The translations under genes and the position numbers were made by a program. This document shows positions 44,408-57,197 of a stretch of DNA of 64,000 bases, in pieces. Source of the stretch: Hydrangea macrophylla (lineage: Eukaryota; Streptophyta; Magnoliopsida; Cornales; Hydrangeaceae); assembly GCA_033977485.1 (NCBI GenBank), contig CM066994.1, positions 117,824,458 through 117,888,457 on the forward strand, written 5' to 3'. The notes under the pieces are model-generated. The model saw only the letters and a program-made list of their open reading frames with translations. It was not told where the DNA came from and did not search any database. Position 1 is the stretch's first letter. Each line of letters begins with the position of its first letter.

Positions 44408-46762
44408 AGAAAAAATGTATTAAAGGGTTGTCCTGTTACAATACAAAGTGTTGCTTTCCATGTTTCCATGCTCTATATGATTACGTTCACCTCCTTTTCT
44501 ACTGCTCAAAGTTACATAATTATAATGTGACTGCTAGACATTCAAATAGTGCTGGTGATGCCAGAGGGATTCAAATAGTGCTGGTGATGCCAGAGGGAGG
44601 TGGTGGTTTGTGGTGGTTTGTGGTGGTCGATGCCGGCAATGGTAGTGGTGGCGGCGGAGTTCACGGTTGGCTCTGTTAGCAGTGACGGCTCTACTTGGTG
44701 TTCTCGTGAGAGAGAGAGATAGAGAGAGAGAGAGACAAAGAGAGAAAGAGAGAAGAAGAAGAAGAAGAAGAAGAAGAAGAAGAAAGGAGATGGGGTTCAC
44801 CGGAAAAAATAGAGTATTGTGAAGGAGAAGGAGAGACTGGAGAGACGAGAGTTTTTTCTCCTTTTTTTTTTTCCTATAGTGAGGGGACAACCGGTTTAGG
44901 TGTTAGTAGGTTAGAATGGTTGAAAATTTTCAAAACCTCTTGGACACTTGTCACTTCATGATGAGCTCCTCTTCACATCCAACGGCTCACCTTCATGCGC
45001 TTCACATGGGGCAAAAGCAGCCTGCCCCACTACAGAATTCCCCATTGAAGTTTTGCAGACAAGGTTGGGCAATTTCAATGAAACCGAATTGCCCTTGGTT
45101 GATAGACCTTTCATTTTTTCGCTGGACGAAATTGACCCTGATATTTTCAGAACGAGATGATTGGTAAATGGTGAGAGCATTTTTGCTTGTTTGCTTAGGG
45201 TGGTGTAAACGAGCTGACCCGCTCAATAATGGCTCGAAGTTCTGATCGATAAAGATTGGGTTTGGCTCGTTCATTTGCACTCGTGAACACGATCGGTTAT
45301 GGCTCGTGAAAAAATTCGTTAATAAGTTTGATAAAGAGCTTGTATGATGACATATGAGATTTTAATTCGGACACCTAATTTTAAATAAGGGGCGACTGAT
45401 CATAGGTCCTCACGTTGGACCAGAATAGGGGATAGATCCCCACATTTTTTTATGCCAAAGGTCCCTGTGATTTTCAGTGGACGAAAATGACCACTTTCCT
45501 TATGTTCAACAATTACACTACACACATGCCACCTTAGCCCATAATTTAAAGAAGTTAGTTATTGTTTGTTTTCCAAACTATAAATTGCCATAACTTCTAA
45601 ACTACAAAAAAAAAAAAAAAAAATCTTAAAATTATATATTCGTAATCTACAAAATAAGATCCATCAAACAAGATCCACAGTGCCTATAAAATTCTTTTAA
45701 AAAAAATTCGATGCCTTTAAATGCTGCCCAAGTAAAAACAGTAACATGATACTATCGACAGTAACATTTCTTCAAATTGACCAAATAATTGCAAAATTAT
45801 GACCATATTATCAGATGATATTGCCTTTATAATACTTTTCAAGTAAATACAGTAATACATTATAAAAAAACTAAACGTTTTTACAAAGATAGTAACATCA
45901 TTGTTGCAAAAATTTACAAAATTAGGGTCATTTAGTAGATGTTATTGTCTTTAAAAACTATCCTCATGCAAAAAAACAGTAACATACCATTAAAAATGAG
46001 TAATATGGTATTGAACAAAGAAATAGTAACATGTCGTCAATAATAACATTTATTCAAATTGACCTAATAATTGCAAAATTATGGTCAATTTTCAGATGTT
46101 ATTGTCCAGTTAAAGACTATAACATATCATCAAATGCACAAAAAGAAGAAGAAGAAGAAGAAGAAGAAGAAGGTAGTATCATGTCATTGTCGCAAAAGAG
46201 ACAATGACATTACGTTATAGTAGTCCAACAATAACATGAATTTATTATTATTATTATATATATATTACATTTTTTTCATAGTTACTATGGATCTTGTTTA
46301 ATAGATATTTCCTTCTAGATTACAAATATATAAATTTTTTTCAAAATGGAGTTGTAGTTTGAAAGTTATGGCATTTTAAAGTTTGAAAAAAAAACACTTC
46401 ATTGAAAAACGTGATGAGGTGGCAAAATGGCAACGCATAGGTGACAAGGGCAATTATGCCAATATCCTTATTTTCAGTTTAAAAATGGACTTATGGCCAT
46501 GTAATTCATGACTGATTGTCCTTATCCCGTTAAATCCAAACCACTTATACTTATTCTCTATTTCCTTCCAAAGTAGAGACTTTATTTAATTTTTCCTTTA
46601 AATAATTTTAAAAAAACTAAATTTTACTATTTACTATAATTATTAAGGGCACCTCTAATATATTTTTACACCTATTATTATATTTAAAAGACATGCCTAA
46701 AAATTTAACATCATTAAGTCACAAACTTTTTGTATGATCAATTTAGAGTGCTCTCTCTCTCC

Positions 46763-46814
<52 letters not shown>

Positions 46815-47435
46815 TTATGAGCTCGACTCACGAGGCTATGGCCTCTCCCCCCTCAGTTTGTAATCAACAAATTAAACACAATATAATGAAATGGGAATAT
46901 ATATATATATATATAAAGACGAAGAAAAAAAAATTGGGGTCAGGTATTGGAATGTTAAAAAAGATAAAACATACCAATTTACTCTTTTGCCATGACCGTC
47001 ATACTGAACCAGAATACATAAGTTTTTATATACTCAACATAGATTAAAACAAAACAATAATCCAAATAATTAAGATAGCAAAGAAATCAATTTGTCCATC
47101 TTACAAAACTAATATATCAAATTGTCCATCTTACAAATCAAATTGACTTCTTCTTATGTATTGACTCTAATATCTATTCAATTTTCACTTGCAAAATGAA
47201 AAAAAAATTAAATATATATGTCTATATATGATTTGCATTGATCCGTATATCAGTGCATGTTTAGAGATTCACTTGTGATGAAATTGAAAGAAGTAGAAGA
47301 TCAGAAGTCAAGGAGGAATAAGAAATAGAAATTGAGACTTACAATATATCACTTGAATAACAAGCACAACCCTTGTTTAAAAAGTAAAACAAACAAAACC
47401 TAAACTTAAGTATATAATTTGTGGGAGGTTTTTTT
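44408..47435. other. Intergenic region with microsatellites
   Basis: No gene recognised. It holds a 26-bp tandem duplication with GTGCTGGTGATGCCAGAGGG (about 44545-44600), a (GA)n(GAA)n tract (44706-44785), GAA repeats (46145-46172), a (CT)n tract (46750-46812), (TA)n (46897-46914), and a zone (45720-46260) where CAGTAACAT and GATGTTATTG recur. Frames at 44534-44890 and 44902-45280 show no domain and owe length to low-complexity sequence. Confidence 0.6.
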
Positions 47436-47570
47436 TTTTTGGGTGATGCTAATACTAAAGCACAAAGTGCTAATGCCAAAGCAGAAAGTGTTGCTAAAAG
47501 TTTTAGCGACATTTAGATAACTGTCGCTAAAACTTGTAGCGACACTTTGTGTTTCGGCATTAGCACAAGC
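47436..47570. repeat. Hairpin MITE with TCGCTAAAA arms
   Basis: Arms GTTGCTAAAAGTTTTAGCGAC and GTCGCTAAAACTTGTAGCGAC pair about a short centre. Outer arms (CTAATGCCAAAGCAGAAAGTG against CACTTTGTGTTTCGGCATTAG) extend the stem. Confidence 0.8.
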
Positions 47571-47647
47571 CTTTTTTTTAATACCTAAAATGGGTGTCCA
47601 AATTAAAAACCTAAGATGCCTTTACCATAGTCTTTTTGCTCACATTT

Positions 47648-47770
47648 GTTCACCCATGCCTCCATTGGGTGATATGTGTCCCATTTTAAGTAATTATGTT
47701 GATGATACAGGGGCAAAATGAGAATGGAATGTGACACATATCACCCAGTGGAGACTTGGATGAACAAGGG
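47648..47770. repeat. Inverted repeat of about 45-bp arms
   Basis: The left arm has CCTCCATTGGGTGATATGTG and the right arm CACATATCACCCAGTGGAG, with further pairing outside (TGTTCACCCATG against TGGATGAACA). Probably a small MITE. Confidence 0.78.
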
Positions 47771-49375
47771 TGAGTAAAACTGTATTCGTAAATGGTAATT
47801 GAGTTTTTTTTAAAGGATAGTGAGGGAAAAAAATGTATAATACTTCTCAAATTTTGAACTACAATCAAGGACAGATTCAGGAATCAAGCTGAGGAGGCTG
47901 AGTATAATAATTTTCAAAAAATAAAAAATATAGGGAGGCGAGCATGTATAGCATATTTATGTATAGTTCTAGTAAAAATATAAGCTTTTTTCAAATCTAT
48001 GTTGACGATCGCCCCCACGTATCCCCTCTAGATTGACTGCAATCGTTATTTCCAATACATGTGGTGGTGGGCTCACTTGATTTTTATTAACAGTGGAATC
48101 ACCTTCAATAATGGTGAGGCGAAAGTGTCATTCCAAACACTCTTTAAAGAGAAATATGGGTAATGTTTGGGACACAAAAGGGATATAAAGAGATGCTCAC
48201 AAAATGGGAAAAGTTAGTGTAACTCTCTAATTAAACACGTGGCTAGTAAACTATTTTTGTGTCTGTCAATTACAGTAATCACTCAATTGACGTGGATCAT
48301 CTTGACATAGTCACGTGAATCATCCATCTAAAAATAAAGAAAAATTTAGTGGAAAATCCCATTCTACCAATGTTTGTTGTAATAGACCCACCAATTGGTA
48401 CTTTCCAATGATAGACCCTATAATTGTAAATGTTGTTAGAGATTAGTCCAAATTTTCCTATTTTAGAATTATTAGATGTCTTTTCTACCCTTACCTATAT
48501 ATATAGAACCGTATATAAGAAATATATACATATATTAAGGAAGTATTTCAGTTACACACAATCCCATTGATTAGGGATATCTTTTTGGAAATAGCAAAAT
48601 CCCATAATTGTAGGATTCATATTATACACATCTTGTAGTTTGATATCTCACCATTCTATGTTCATCTAATATTAATTCATCAGACAGTGAACACAGTCTG
48701 TTATTGCAAGTTATCGAAGAATGTATCTAAATCAGTATGATTTTCATACTAGTATAATTTGATAGTGCAAAAGTTCACACTGTATATATATAATGTTTAG
48801 AGTTTGTAGTGTAATTTGACAGTGCAAAAGCGCAAAAGTTCACACTAATCTACCCCTAACCTATATATATATATATAATGCTGATATGTATATTTCAGTC
48901 AAACTCAATCCCATAAATCTTGCATATATTTTCGGAATTAAGTTACTAAATGCCATGATTGTAGGGCTTTATACGTTAGAATCTGTCTAATATTACACAT
49001 ATCTTTTTTAATTTCGTATTTCACCATTTTTGGGTGATCTAACAGTCATTGATCACCATCACCAAAAAACAAATTGTGTTAAATTTCACATTAGAATTAA
49101 TATAAGTGTTAAATTTCACACTCATATTCGAGTTATTCAACAAAAGGAACACTGTCTTATCACAAATTCATTTGCACATTCAGTTTACACTAACTGCAAT
49201 ATTTCATTGACATCACAATTTTCATTCACATAATATACAATTTTACACCATAACATGTGAAACCAAGAACATGAGTGTTAAATTTTACACTACAACCTTT
49301 TGAACCTTATCCTTTGAACTACAACATTGTATACAGTTTCACATAACAACTTTTGAAGCAAGAACAAGAGTGTTA
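47771..49375. other. Intergenic region
   Basis: AT-rich, no gene recognised. The phrase GTGTTAAATTTCACAC and variants (GTTAAATTTTACACTACAAC) recur at about 49077, 49108, 49277 and 49370, and TTCACACTA or TTCACACTGT words at 48773 and 48840. These suggest a decayed internally repetitive element next to the LDH fragment. Confidence 0.5.
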
Positions 49376-49479
49376 AATTTTACACTACAACCTTTTGGAT
49401 CACAACATTTGAACCACAACATAATATACAATTGGGTTCCATTGTATAGACTGAGAGAGAACAGATCCAGTATTGCCAT

Positions 49480-49740
49480 TGTTGTTGAAACCCAGAAAGC
49501 TTCCAAGCATCATAAGTCAAAACATCAACCGGGTTTGAAACAATCACCAAAATCGAATCAGGCGAGTACTTCGCAAAGTTGGGGCACAATAATCGAGAAC
49601 ATGACCTTGTTCTTCTGTATCAAGTTCAACCTGGACTCGCTGGGGTTCTGTCTAGTGCCGGCGGTGACGATACAAAGAACGGATCCGACGGTGATCTTGG
49701 TCCTCGAGTCGGAGCCGTACGGCCGGAGCCTCACCGTCAC
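49480..49740 (-). pseudogene. L-lactate dehydrogenase fragment
   Basis: Read on the minus strand, [42 protein letters not shown] and then, after a one-base shift near 49575, [20 protein letters not shown] and DAWKLSGF. These match the NAD-binding half of plant lactate dehydrogenase: the CIVTAG-R loop, the ESRLNL helix and the SNPVDVLTY strand. The reading stops being LDH-like after KLSGF, and the part between the N-terminal domain and VGSVLC is shortened, so only about 85 residues remain. The frameshift, missing ends and lack of a promoter mark a pseudogene fragment, possibly left by a mobile element. Confidence 0.87.
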
Positions 49741-50204
49741 GTTTTCGGACGCCTAGGAAGTTTTTTTAGCTTGCAATTGAATATAGAACCCTATATGTTC
49801 TTGGAAGGAGGTGGAGAATCAATTGATATGTAGTACATTTTTTTAGAGAGAGAGAGAGAGTATGAAACATTGGAGAAGATGAAATATATATATTATCTAT
49901 ATTTAGTGTTTAAAATTTAAAAACCCTTGATTTTGGGTGAGTTTAAATAGGAATGATTCTTTTGATGAGTCATAGGGGTAGTTTGGTCACTAAATAAATA
50001 TATGGACCTATCATTAAAATGTTGTATGGGTTGGGTCAATTACAACAAGCTTAGAGTAGATTGGATTTATTACTAATTAACTCAAAAATAAATGTAACCA
50101 CCTAATTAATTTAGGTCCTATTTTTTTTATTGGAATTAATTTAGGTCCTATTAGAATAACTTCTATTTGGGTGATTCAATTGTTCAGAAACTACGTAAAA
50201 GCTG

Positions 50205-50750
50205 TACAAGGTAGGTTTTTTTTTTCTTTTCAAACAACATTTCATTGCATTAGAACACAGCAGATCTCAAGTGGAACCAATACAGGCATTAGACAAAGAA
50301 AAAAAATACATGAAACAACGAGCATCAACAAACAGAAAAAACAAGAAGACCAAACACGAAACAAAAAATGCAGAAAAATATCTGAAGCCACATTGCATCT
50401 CCCATTTTCAAAGATATCTCGGACAGTGGTACCGCTAAAAGTTGGGACTGAAGAGAAGCTGCCAACCAAAAATCACCGACAAGGATCATCCCAAGAACAT
50501 CACGACTGTACCAAGAGCCACCCAAGTACCAGATTTGATGAAAAATCATTAGATCTGGATGGAAGGACGCTGGATCTTGGCACATCAATAATAAATCCAA
50601 GAATTCCGCTGAAAAACCTAAGAAAACTACGAAAAAAACACAAGCAAACCCCCGCATAGGGGGCAAAACCCCCACAAAGGGGGACAAACTCTCCTAAAGA
50701 GATACAAAGAGAACAAAAAAGAGGAATAAAACTAGACTCTCCCATGGTCA
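50205..50750 (-). mobile_element. LINE-like or retroposed 3' tail with poly-A
   Basis: On the minus strand about 0.5 kb of sequence ends in TGAAAAGAAAAAAAAAA (plus-strand poly-T at 50217-50229). The T-rich 3'-UTR-like style (TTTGTATCTCTTTAGGAG, GTTCTAATGCAATGAAATG) fits a LINE tail or a retroposed transcript. Its overlapping frames (50242-50751) have no reverse transcriptase motif. The left copia LTR starts just right of it, so its 5' part may have been interrupted. Confidence 0.45.
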
Positions 50751-50753
50751 AAG

Positions 50754-51305
50754 TGTAAGAATTTAATTGATAAAAACTACCATGCGAAAAATAACTTTAA
50801 CTACCAGAATCTTGAATATAACACATCTTAAGAAATCAAATATAATTTTACATACCGTTATTCGCCATAGAAACTGGTAGTGACAGAATTGAAACCCCTT
50901 AGATTGAACTTTATTCTAGGCTTGGCGTTCTTCTCTTTGTCTCTCAATTATGCACACCCTTATTTCTATAATTGATTGAGGTTAACTTTCAAGGGGTAGG
51001 ATGTACCTTTTATAGAGGAGAGAAGAGGGTCTATTAATGATTGTCATAATGACGGTCTTGGAATACGTAATGACTTTCATAATTACTTTTTTAAAATATG
51101 AAAAGTCTCTTATTTAATAACTGTAGAAAGATGAACCATTCAATCATTGGTTCTCTCAACAATTAATAATGTATATAATATATATACATATTTATATTAA
51201 TTGGGATGATTGTCTATTGGCTAAATAGTTAGTGCAGTCCAACTAACATAGAAGGCTAGTGGGCCACATTTAATAGGACTTCTAAAAGTCACATAGGAAT
51301 TTACA
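50754..51305 (-). repeat. Copia element 2, 3' LTR (left)
   Basis: 552 bp. Starts TGTAAGAATTTAATTG and ends GGAATTTACA on the plus strand; aligned with 57005-57197 over its first part. Confidence 0.92.
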
Positions 51306-51318
51306 TTCTCCCACTTGG
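51306..51318 (-). promoter_or_regulatory. Polypurine tract of copia element 2
   Basis: Minus-strand CCAAGTGGGAGAA directly precedes the 3' LTR. Confidence 0.85.
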
Positions 51319-51708
51319 TCCACTAGACCGATTATGATACTTGACTTAGTTGGATTCCACATATAAAACTTTAATATGTGATCACAAATTTCCGAAATTA
51401 GCGAATGTGCCCAAACTTTTAGTTACTGTCATACTAAGATTAGCATAGACTATCAATGTGAGTCATAGCAGTTGTACAATATTTTTTGTTGTATTCCCTT
51501 CCATGCACCACGCCATTAATAACATGTACTAACCTTAGTCTATTATTCTGTAATACCCAAGTAATGTGTCTTGTTAAGACATTTCCTATTTATCAAACAA
51601 TAAAACATAAATTGTGCACACATAATTGAAAACATGAAATAACATAAACAAACTTTAAATTGTGTATAAGTGTCAATTACACTACAACTGAAATATCCAT
51701 CATTTACA

Positions 51709-53270
51709 TCATTGATTACTCAAAAGACCCATCCTTACAACATGTTCCTTATATGTCTTTGGAGGTAATCCCTTAGTCAATGGATCAGCAATCATAAGAG
51801 TAGTGCTCAAATTTTCAATTGACACTTGCTGTTTCTGGACTCTTTCTCTAATAACCAAGTACTTAAGTTCCATGTACTTGGAACCACTAGAATACTTTCC
51901 ATTCTTAGAGAAGAAAACTGTTGCGGTATTGTTACAATAAATTTTAAGTGGCTTAGCAATAGAGTCAACAACACCAAGTCCTGAAATGAAAGTCTGCAAC
52001 CATAAAGCATGACTCGTGGCCTCAAAACATGCCACAAACTCGGCCTCCATCGTGGATGAAGCAATAATGGACTGCCTCACGCTTTTCCACGAGATTGCTC
52101 CACCAGCAAGCAAAACACAAAGCTTGAAGTGGACTTTCTGCTATCTAAGCAACCACTAAAATCTGAGTCTGAGTACCCGATCACTTCTAACTGATTTGAT
52201 CTTCTATATGTGAGCATATAATCCTTCGTCCCTTGAAGATATCGCATAACTTTTTTTGCTGCTTTCTAGTGTTCCATTCCTGGATACCTACCTAACATTC
52301 CAACTGCAAAGCTAATATCCGTTCTGGTACAAGTCTGAGCATACATTAAGCTTCCCACAGCTGATGCATATGGAACTTTATTCATTTGTTCCTTTTCTAA
52401 GTCATTCCTAGGGCACTGACTTTCATTTAATTTGTCTCCTTTCATTATAGGTGCATCACTGACTGAACACAACTGCATATTAAATCTTTCCAAGACTCGA
52501 TTGATAAACCTTTCTGAGACAGTCCTAGCAATCCCCATGATCGATCCCTAAAGATCTCTATGCCAATGACATAGGATGCCTCACCCATATCAACCATCTT
52601 AAAACACTTAGAAAGATACGCCTTGGTTTCGTGCAACAATCCAAGATCACTACTGGCTAACAAAATATCATCCACATACAGGACTAAAAAGATAAACTTG
52701 CTCCAACTGATCTTTAGATAAATACACTGATCAACAGTGTTTTTCTTAAATCCAAAAGTAGTAATGGTATCATTAAACTTTAATTTGCAAGCCAAATGTT
52801 CTTTTCCTTTCTTTATGAACCCTTTAGGTTGTTCCATGTAGATATCCTCATCCAAATTTTGATTCAAAAAGGCAATTTTCACATCCATCTGATATAACTC
52901 TAGATCATAATGAGCTACAAGTGCCATGATAATTCTAAATGAGTCCTTCTTAGATACCGGAGAGAAGGTTTTTCTATAATCAATGCCTTCTTTCTGAGTG
53001 AAACCTTTAGCCACAAGTCTGACCTTATATCTCTCGATATTGCCTTTAGTGTCGTGCTTGGTCTTAAAGACCCATTTACTGCCAACTTTTTTACAATTAT
53101 TAGGCAATTCAACGAGATCCCAGACACCATTCTGGTCCATCAATTTTAACTCTTCATTCATAGCATCGATCCATTTACCAGAATTATCACTTTCCATGGC
53201 TTGTGAAAATGAAACCGGATCCTTATTAATCCCAATTTCAAAATCAGATTCTTATAGATACACCACATAA
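51709..53270 (-). pseudogene. Copia element 2 reverse transcriptase and RNase H
   Basis: The RT frame (53197-52530) has WVFKTKHDTKGNIERYK, RLVAKGFTQKEGIDYRKTFSPV, YQMDVKIAFLNQNLDEDIYM and the catalytic LVLYVDDILLASSD. Between KEHLACKLK and FNDTITTFGF about 16 residues, including the conserved SIYGLKQA-R motif, are deleted in frame. A shift near 52530 leads to RFNMQLCSVSDAPIMKGDK, PYASAVGSLMYAQTCTR and a TAG at 52266-52268 at a conserved Trp. RNase H resumes at 52113-51709: GGAISWKSVRQSIIASSTME, AEFVACFEATSHALWL, IYCNNTATVFFSKN and IADPLTKGLPPKTYKEHV, ending normally. Confidence 0.92.
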
Positions 53271-54550
53271 TCATCTGAAATGGTAGGTTTCCTTTCTCTC
53301 TGAGATTTCCTCAAAATTGCCGGTGGTGGTAGAACTACGTACATTATTTTCAATGGCAACATCCTCATGAAGTGGTGAATCATTTCCATTATGTTGTTCA
53401 TTTCCCTCAACTGGTTGAATAGCCTGAGGAACAACAATTTCTCGAGGAGGAAAGGGTGGTGGGATATCCATTCTTAGTGCCTCAAGATTAAACTTTCTTG
53501 ATTCATCACTCCCACTAACTTTGCCATTCTCTAAGAATCTGGCATTACCGGTTTTCACAATCTTCGTACTATGGTTAGGACAATAAAATTTGTACCCTTT
53601 GGACTTATCTAGATAACCAATGAAATATCCAGATATGGTCCGTGAATCTAACTTTTTCTCATGTGGGTTGAAGTTCCTTAATTGCTTCTGCTGGATAACC
53701 CCAAACATGTAAATGTCTAAAACTAGGCTTTCTACCAGTCCACAACTCGAAAGGAGTTGATGGGACAACCTTACTAGGAACCCTATTCAAGATATACATT
53801 GCAGTCTTTAATGCTTCACCCCACAATGAATCAGGTACAATTGAAAAACTCATCATACTCCTAACCATATCTAAAAGAGTACGATTACGCCTTTCAGCAA
53901 CTCCATTCTGCTGTGGCATACCTGGCATTGTGTATTGAGCACAAATGCCATGCTTTTCAAGAAATTTGGTAAATGGGCCAGGATTTTGACCTGTCTCATC
54001 ATATCTACCATAGAACTCACCAACTCGATCAGATCTCACTATTTTAACCTTTCTATCTAACTGCCTCTCGACCTCAGTAATGAACATCTCAAGGATGTCA
54101 ACGGCCTGAGACTTTTCATGTATTAGATATACATAACCATAGCGAGAAAAATCATCTATAAAGGTGATAAAATACTTTTCTCCAGCAAAACATGGAATGG
54201 AGAGTGGTCCACAAATATCTGTGTGAATTATCTCAAGAAGCTTAGTACTTCTTATGGAACATTTCTTAGTGTGTTTGGTTTGCTTTCCCTTATGCAATCC
54301 ACACACACTTGAAAATCAGTGAAGTCTAGGTGATCCAAAATCCCAGTCTTCACCAATCTCTCAATTCTATCCCTGGAGATATGCCCAGTTGTTTATGCCA
54401 TAAGACTAAAGAGTTTTCATTAATTAGACCTCGTTTTGAACCAACATTCGAATGCAGGGCTATTAAAGATTGTGCAAACTCATAATTCAAGGAAATTTTA
54501 TATAAACCATCACATAAAATTTCAGAACCAACCATAATAGAGTTAAACAT
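53271..54550 (-). pseudogene. Copia element 2 integrase
   Basis: Pieces in order: LVLWHKQLG (part of the HHCC region), [64 protein letters not shown] (Gly to Val beside the second catalytic Asp), [20 protein letters not shown] and [20 protein letters not shown] shift near 53690 then reads [20 protein letters not shown] and a Pro-rich linker to 53271. The three catalytic acidic positions are present, but the frame is broken at least twice (about 54306-54350 and 53690). Confidence 0.9.
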
Positions 54551-54699
54551 TAAACTGAGTTTCGCACAACTAAATAATACAGAATATCCAGTAACATCTA
54601 ATCTGGATAAAAAAAAACTAGATTCCTAGAAATCAAAGGTACATAAAAAGTGTCCATAAGATCCATCTAATGACCCGTCTCCAAGAATAGGCGGTAGGT

Positions 54700-55705
54700 T
54701 CCTACAACTACCACTTCTGCTTTGAGACGGTTCCCCATATAGATGAATCGTTCACTTTCTTTTCGGTTTTGGGTTGTAAGGAATCCCTGCATTGAATTTG
54801 TTATGTGAGTTGAGGCCCCAAAGTCAATCCACCAAGTATTAGAAGGAACTTCAGTAAGATTTGATTCATAACATACAAAAGAAAGATTGACACCTCTCTT
54901 TTCGAATCAAGCTTTACGCTTGTTGCAGTCCTTCTTCACATGTACTTTCTTGCCACAAAAATAACACGTGACAATAAACTTTCCATGACCCTGGCTACTT
55001 TTCCCAGGTCTATCTCCTTTCTTTGGTGGAATTCTCTTCCTTTCACAAACTTTCCTTTCTTTTTAGCTTCATGAGTCACAACCAGCACAGAGTGGGGTCC
55101 TTCTTGGCTTAATCTCACTTCCTCTTGAATACACATACTAATCAACTCATTCAAATTCCATTTGTCTTTATGAGTATTATAGTGAATTTTAAATAGGTCG
55201 AACTGAGAAGGAAGTAAGTTGAGAATAAACTGTACTAAGAAGGATTCATCCATATGCATTCCTAGTGCTCCTAATTTTGTAGCTTTGCCAGTCATATAGA
55301 GGATATGATCCCAAACTCCTCTATTACCAGCATATTTGACAGTTGTTAATTCTGCTATAAGTGTGCCTGCTAGTGATTTATCTCCTAATTTAAAACGTTC
55401 TTTAACAGCAGTCAAGAGTTCTAATGCGCTATTAGTTTGAGGAAGAGAAGTCTTGATGTTATAGCTATGGTCATCCTCATAAACATAAGACTAAGTCTGT
55501 TTGATCTTTCCCAGGCTTTCATAATGTCAACCTGTACTGCAGTACTGTCAGCAGTAACTTCCTCAAGTTTGTCAACCAAAAGTGCTATGTCAAGATCTAA
55601 CACACCTAGTGTGAATTGGACTTGTTCATACCATTTCGAAAAGTTTAACCCATTAAGAGTTGGAATGCTAGATGCATGAGAGTGCAACGAAGTGGGAACA
55701 ATCAC
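54700..55705 (-). pseudogene. Copia element 2 gag and protease
   Basis: Gag starts near 55705 (MIVPTSLHSHASSIPTLNGL, FSKWYEQVQFTLGVLDLDIA). A one-base shift near 55453 moves it to KERFKLGDKSLAGTLIAELT, VQFILNLLPSQFDLFKIHYN and IQEEVRLSQEGPHS. Further shifts follow before the zinc knuckle CYFCGKKVHVKKDC (54924-54966, CX2CX4HX4C). A TGA comes soon after, and the protease signature reads WWIDFGASTHITNSMQGF near 54800. The active-site triplet is D-F-G where D-S-G or D-T-G is normal, so the protease is dead even apart from the frame breaks. Confidence 0.88.
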
Positions 55706-56985
55706 TTAAATAGGACAATGCTCACGCTAAGGCCTTGAGTCTATCTGTAATTTAGAATTATAAATTCTAAATAGATGAACTATTGACATCACTATAGTTT
55801 CTCCTTTGGGCGAAACCGTAGCATATCTAGTGTCCACTCTATAGGTGCAAAATATTATCACCTATATAGGTCTAATGTAATTTATGTCACCTAATAGTTA
55901 GTCATATTACCTTTGGGTATCCAATTCTAAACTACTCAGTAACATAAATTACATTACCCTATCTAGTTCATAGTTAGTTGAAAGTGACTCTCCTTTAGGC
56001 TAGTCCCAATCTCCCAACTATGACTGCGATTGAGAATATTATTGTCTTTTATGTCACCCTTATTGACTAATCTTTAATATAGTTTTATATTCATAAGGCT
56101 CACTAACCTAGGTCACTTTGGCAACTACCAGGCTAATAAACCATATGAAAATAAAACTAACCAATAATATTCTCTAAACTTTTATTAGAGTTATTTATTT
56201 AATTGCTAAAGTCATCATTTACTAATTCAATTACTAATTTTATGAAAATAACAGTAATTCTAATTTTTCTTTTATGTAATTGAATTTTCTGTTCAATGAC
56301 TACTTTGAGCAATAACTCTAAAACTGTACATTCTCTATCACCATTAGTAGAGTTATTATTTAAATACTAAATTTGTCATTTATTTACTTAATCACATCCA
56401 TAATAAAAATGATAAATTTTATTTTTCTTTTATGTGATTTAAAACTTTTCGATGACAAAAGTAGCATTAACTCTAATTATAGATATAAAATTCAATACTA
56501 ATCCAATCAGTTTTACATAATTCCCATAACAAATGAGTTGATTGAAATTAAATATTAGATATCTAATACCATATTCAGTGGCTAACCATTCCTTATAATC
56601 CAAGCTAGGATTTTTTTATTTCAGTAAGAATCCATTACTCAATCTCAATTATGACATGGATAAATATTAGATACATGTTATACGAATATGAATAATATGT
56701 ATCTACATGTACACCAAGGCTATATACCCATGATACATAAAACTGTGTATACCATGATCATTTCTCAAGAATCATTTCCAACACTACAAAACCTTAAAAT
56801 ATTCAAAAGTGCTTAAATAATAAAGCACTGAACTTGAATCTTGACGAAATCATGTGCAGTGAAAACAATTCTCCTGTGATTCGTGAACAGTAGCCATGTC
56901 CGGCCAACAGAAATTAGTACATCCATTTGTTAAGAATATATATAACGAAAATCAGAATTTTGCTCTAAGATGCATTAATTCAAAA
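55706..56985 (-). other. Copia element 2 untranslated leader
   Basis: 1.3 kb of AT-rich non-coding sequence between primer site and gag; no open frame of note. AATTGAATTTT and similar words recur. Confidence 0.7.
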
Positions 56986-56987
56986 CA

Positions 56988-57003
56988 TTGGCTCTAATAC
57001 CAA
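56988..57003 (-). promoter_or_regulatory. Primer binding site of copia element 2
   Basis: Minus-strand TTGGTATTAGAGCCAA follows the 5' LTR after one base. It matches the initiator-Met tRNA primer site with one transition. Confidence 0.82.
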
Positions 57004-57004
57004 C

Positions 57005-57197
57005 TGTAAGAATTTATTTGATAAAAACTATCATGCGAAAAATAACTTTAACTGCCAGAATCTTGAATACAACACATCTTAAGAAATCAAATACGGAGTA
57101 TAATTTTACATACCGTTATTCACCATAGAAACTGGTAGTGACAAAATTAGAACCCCTTAGATTGAACTTTATTCTAGGCTTGGCGTTCTTCTCTTTG
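57005..57197 (-). repeat. Copia element 2, 5' LTR (right), truncated by LTR F
   Basis: Starts TGTAAGAATTTATTTG and aligns to 50754-50940, with a 7-bp insertion (CGGAGTA) near 57095. It stops at CTTCTCTTTG, exactly where gypsy LTR F begins. Confidence 0.9.

Larger units (their letters stand above)
50754..57197 (-). mobile_element. Ty1/copia LTR retrotransposon 2, degenerate, right LTR interrupted
   Basis: Minus-strand element with left LTR 50754-51305, polypurine tract, pol, gag, leader, primer site and the first 193 bases of the right LTR (57005-57197). Gypsy LTR F cuts in at 57198, and the rest of the right LTR is not in the window. Shared LTR parts differ by about nine substitutions and a 7-bp indel in about 190 bp by eye, so it is much older than copia element 1. 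Coding regions carry many stops, shifts and deletions. Confidence 0.93.

Noticed and set aside
50325..50751. Cys/Phe-rich minus-strand frames as a membrane protein gene
   Set aside because: Three overlapping frames of similar length, T-rich composition and a poly-A tail fit a retroposed 3' UTR better.
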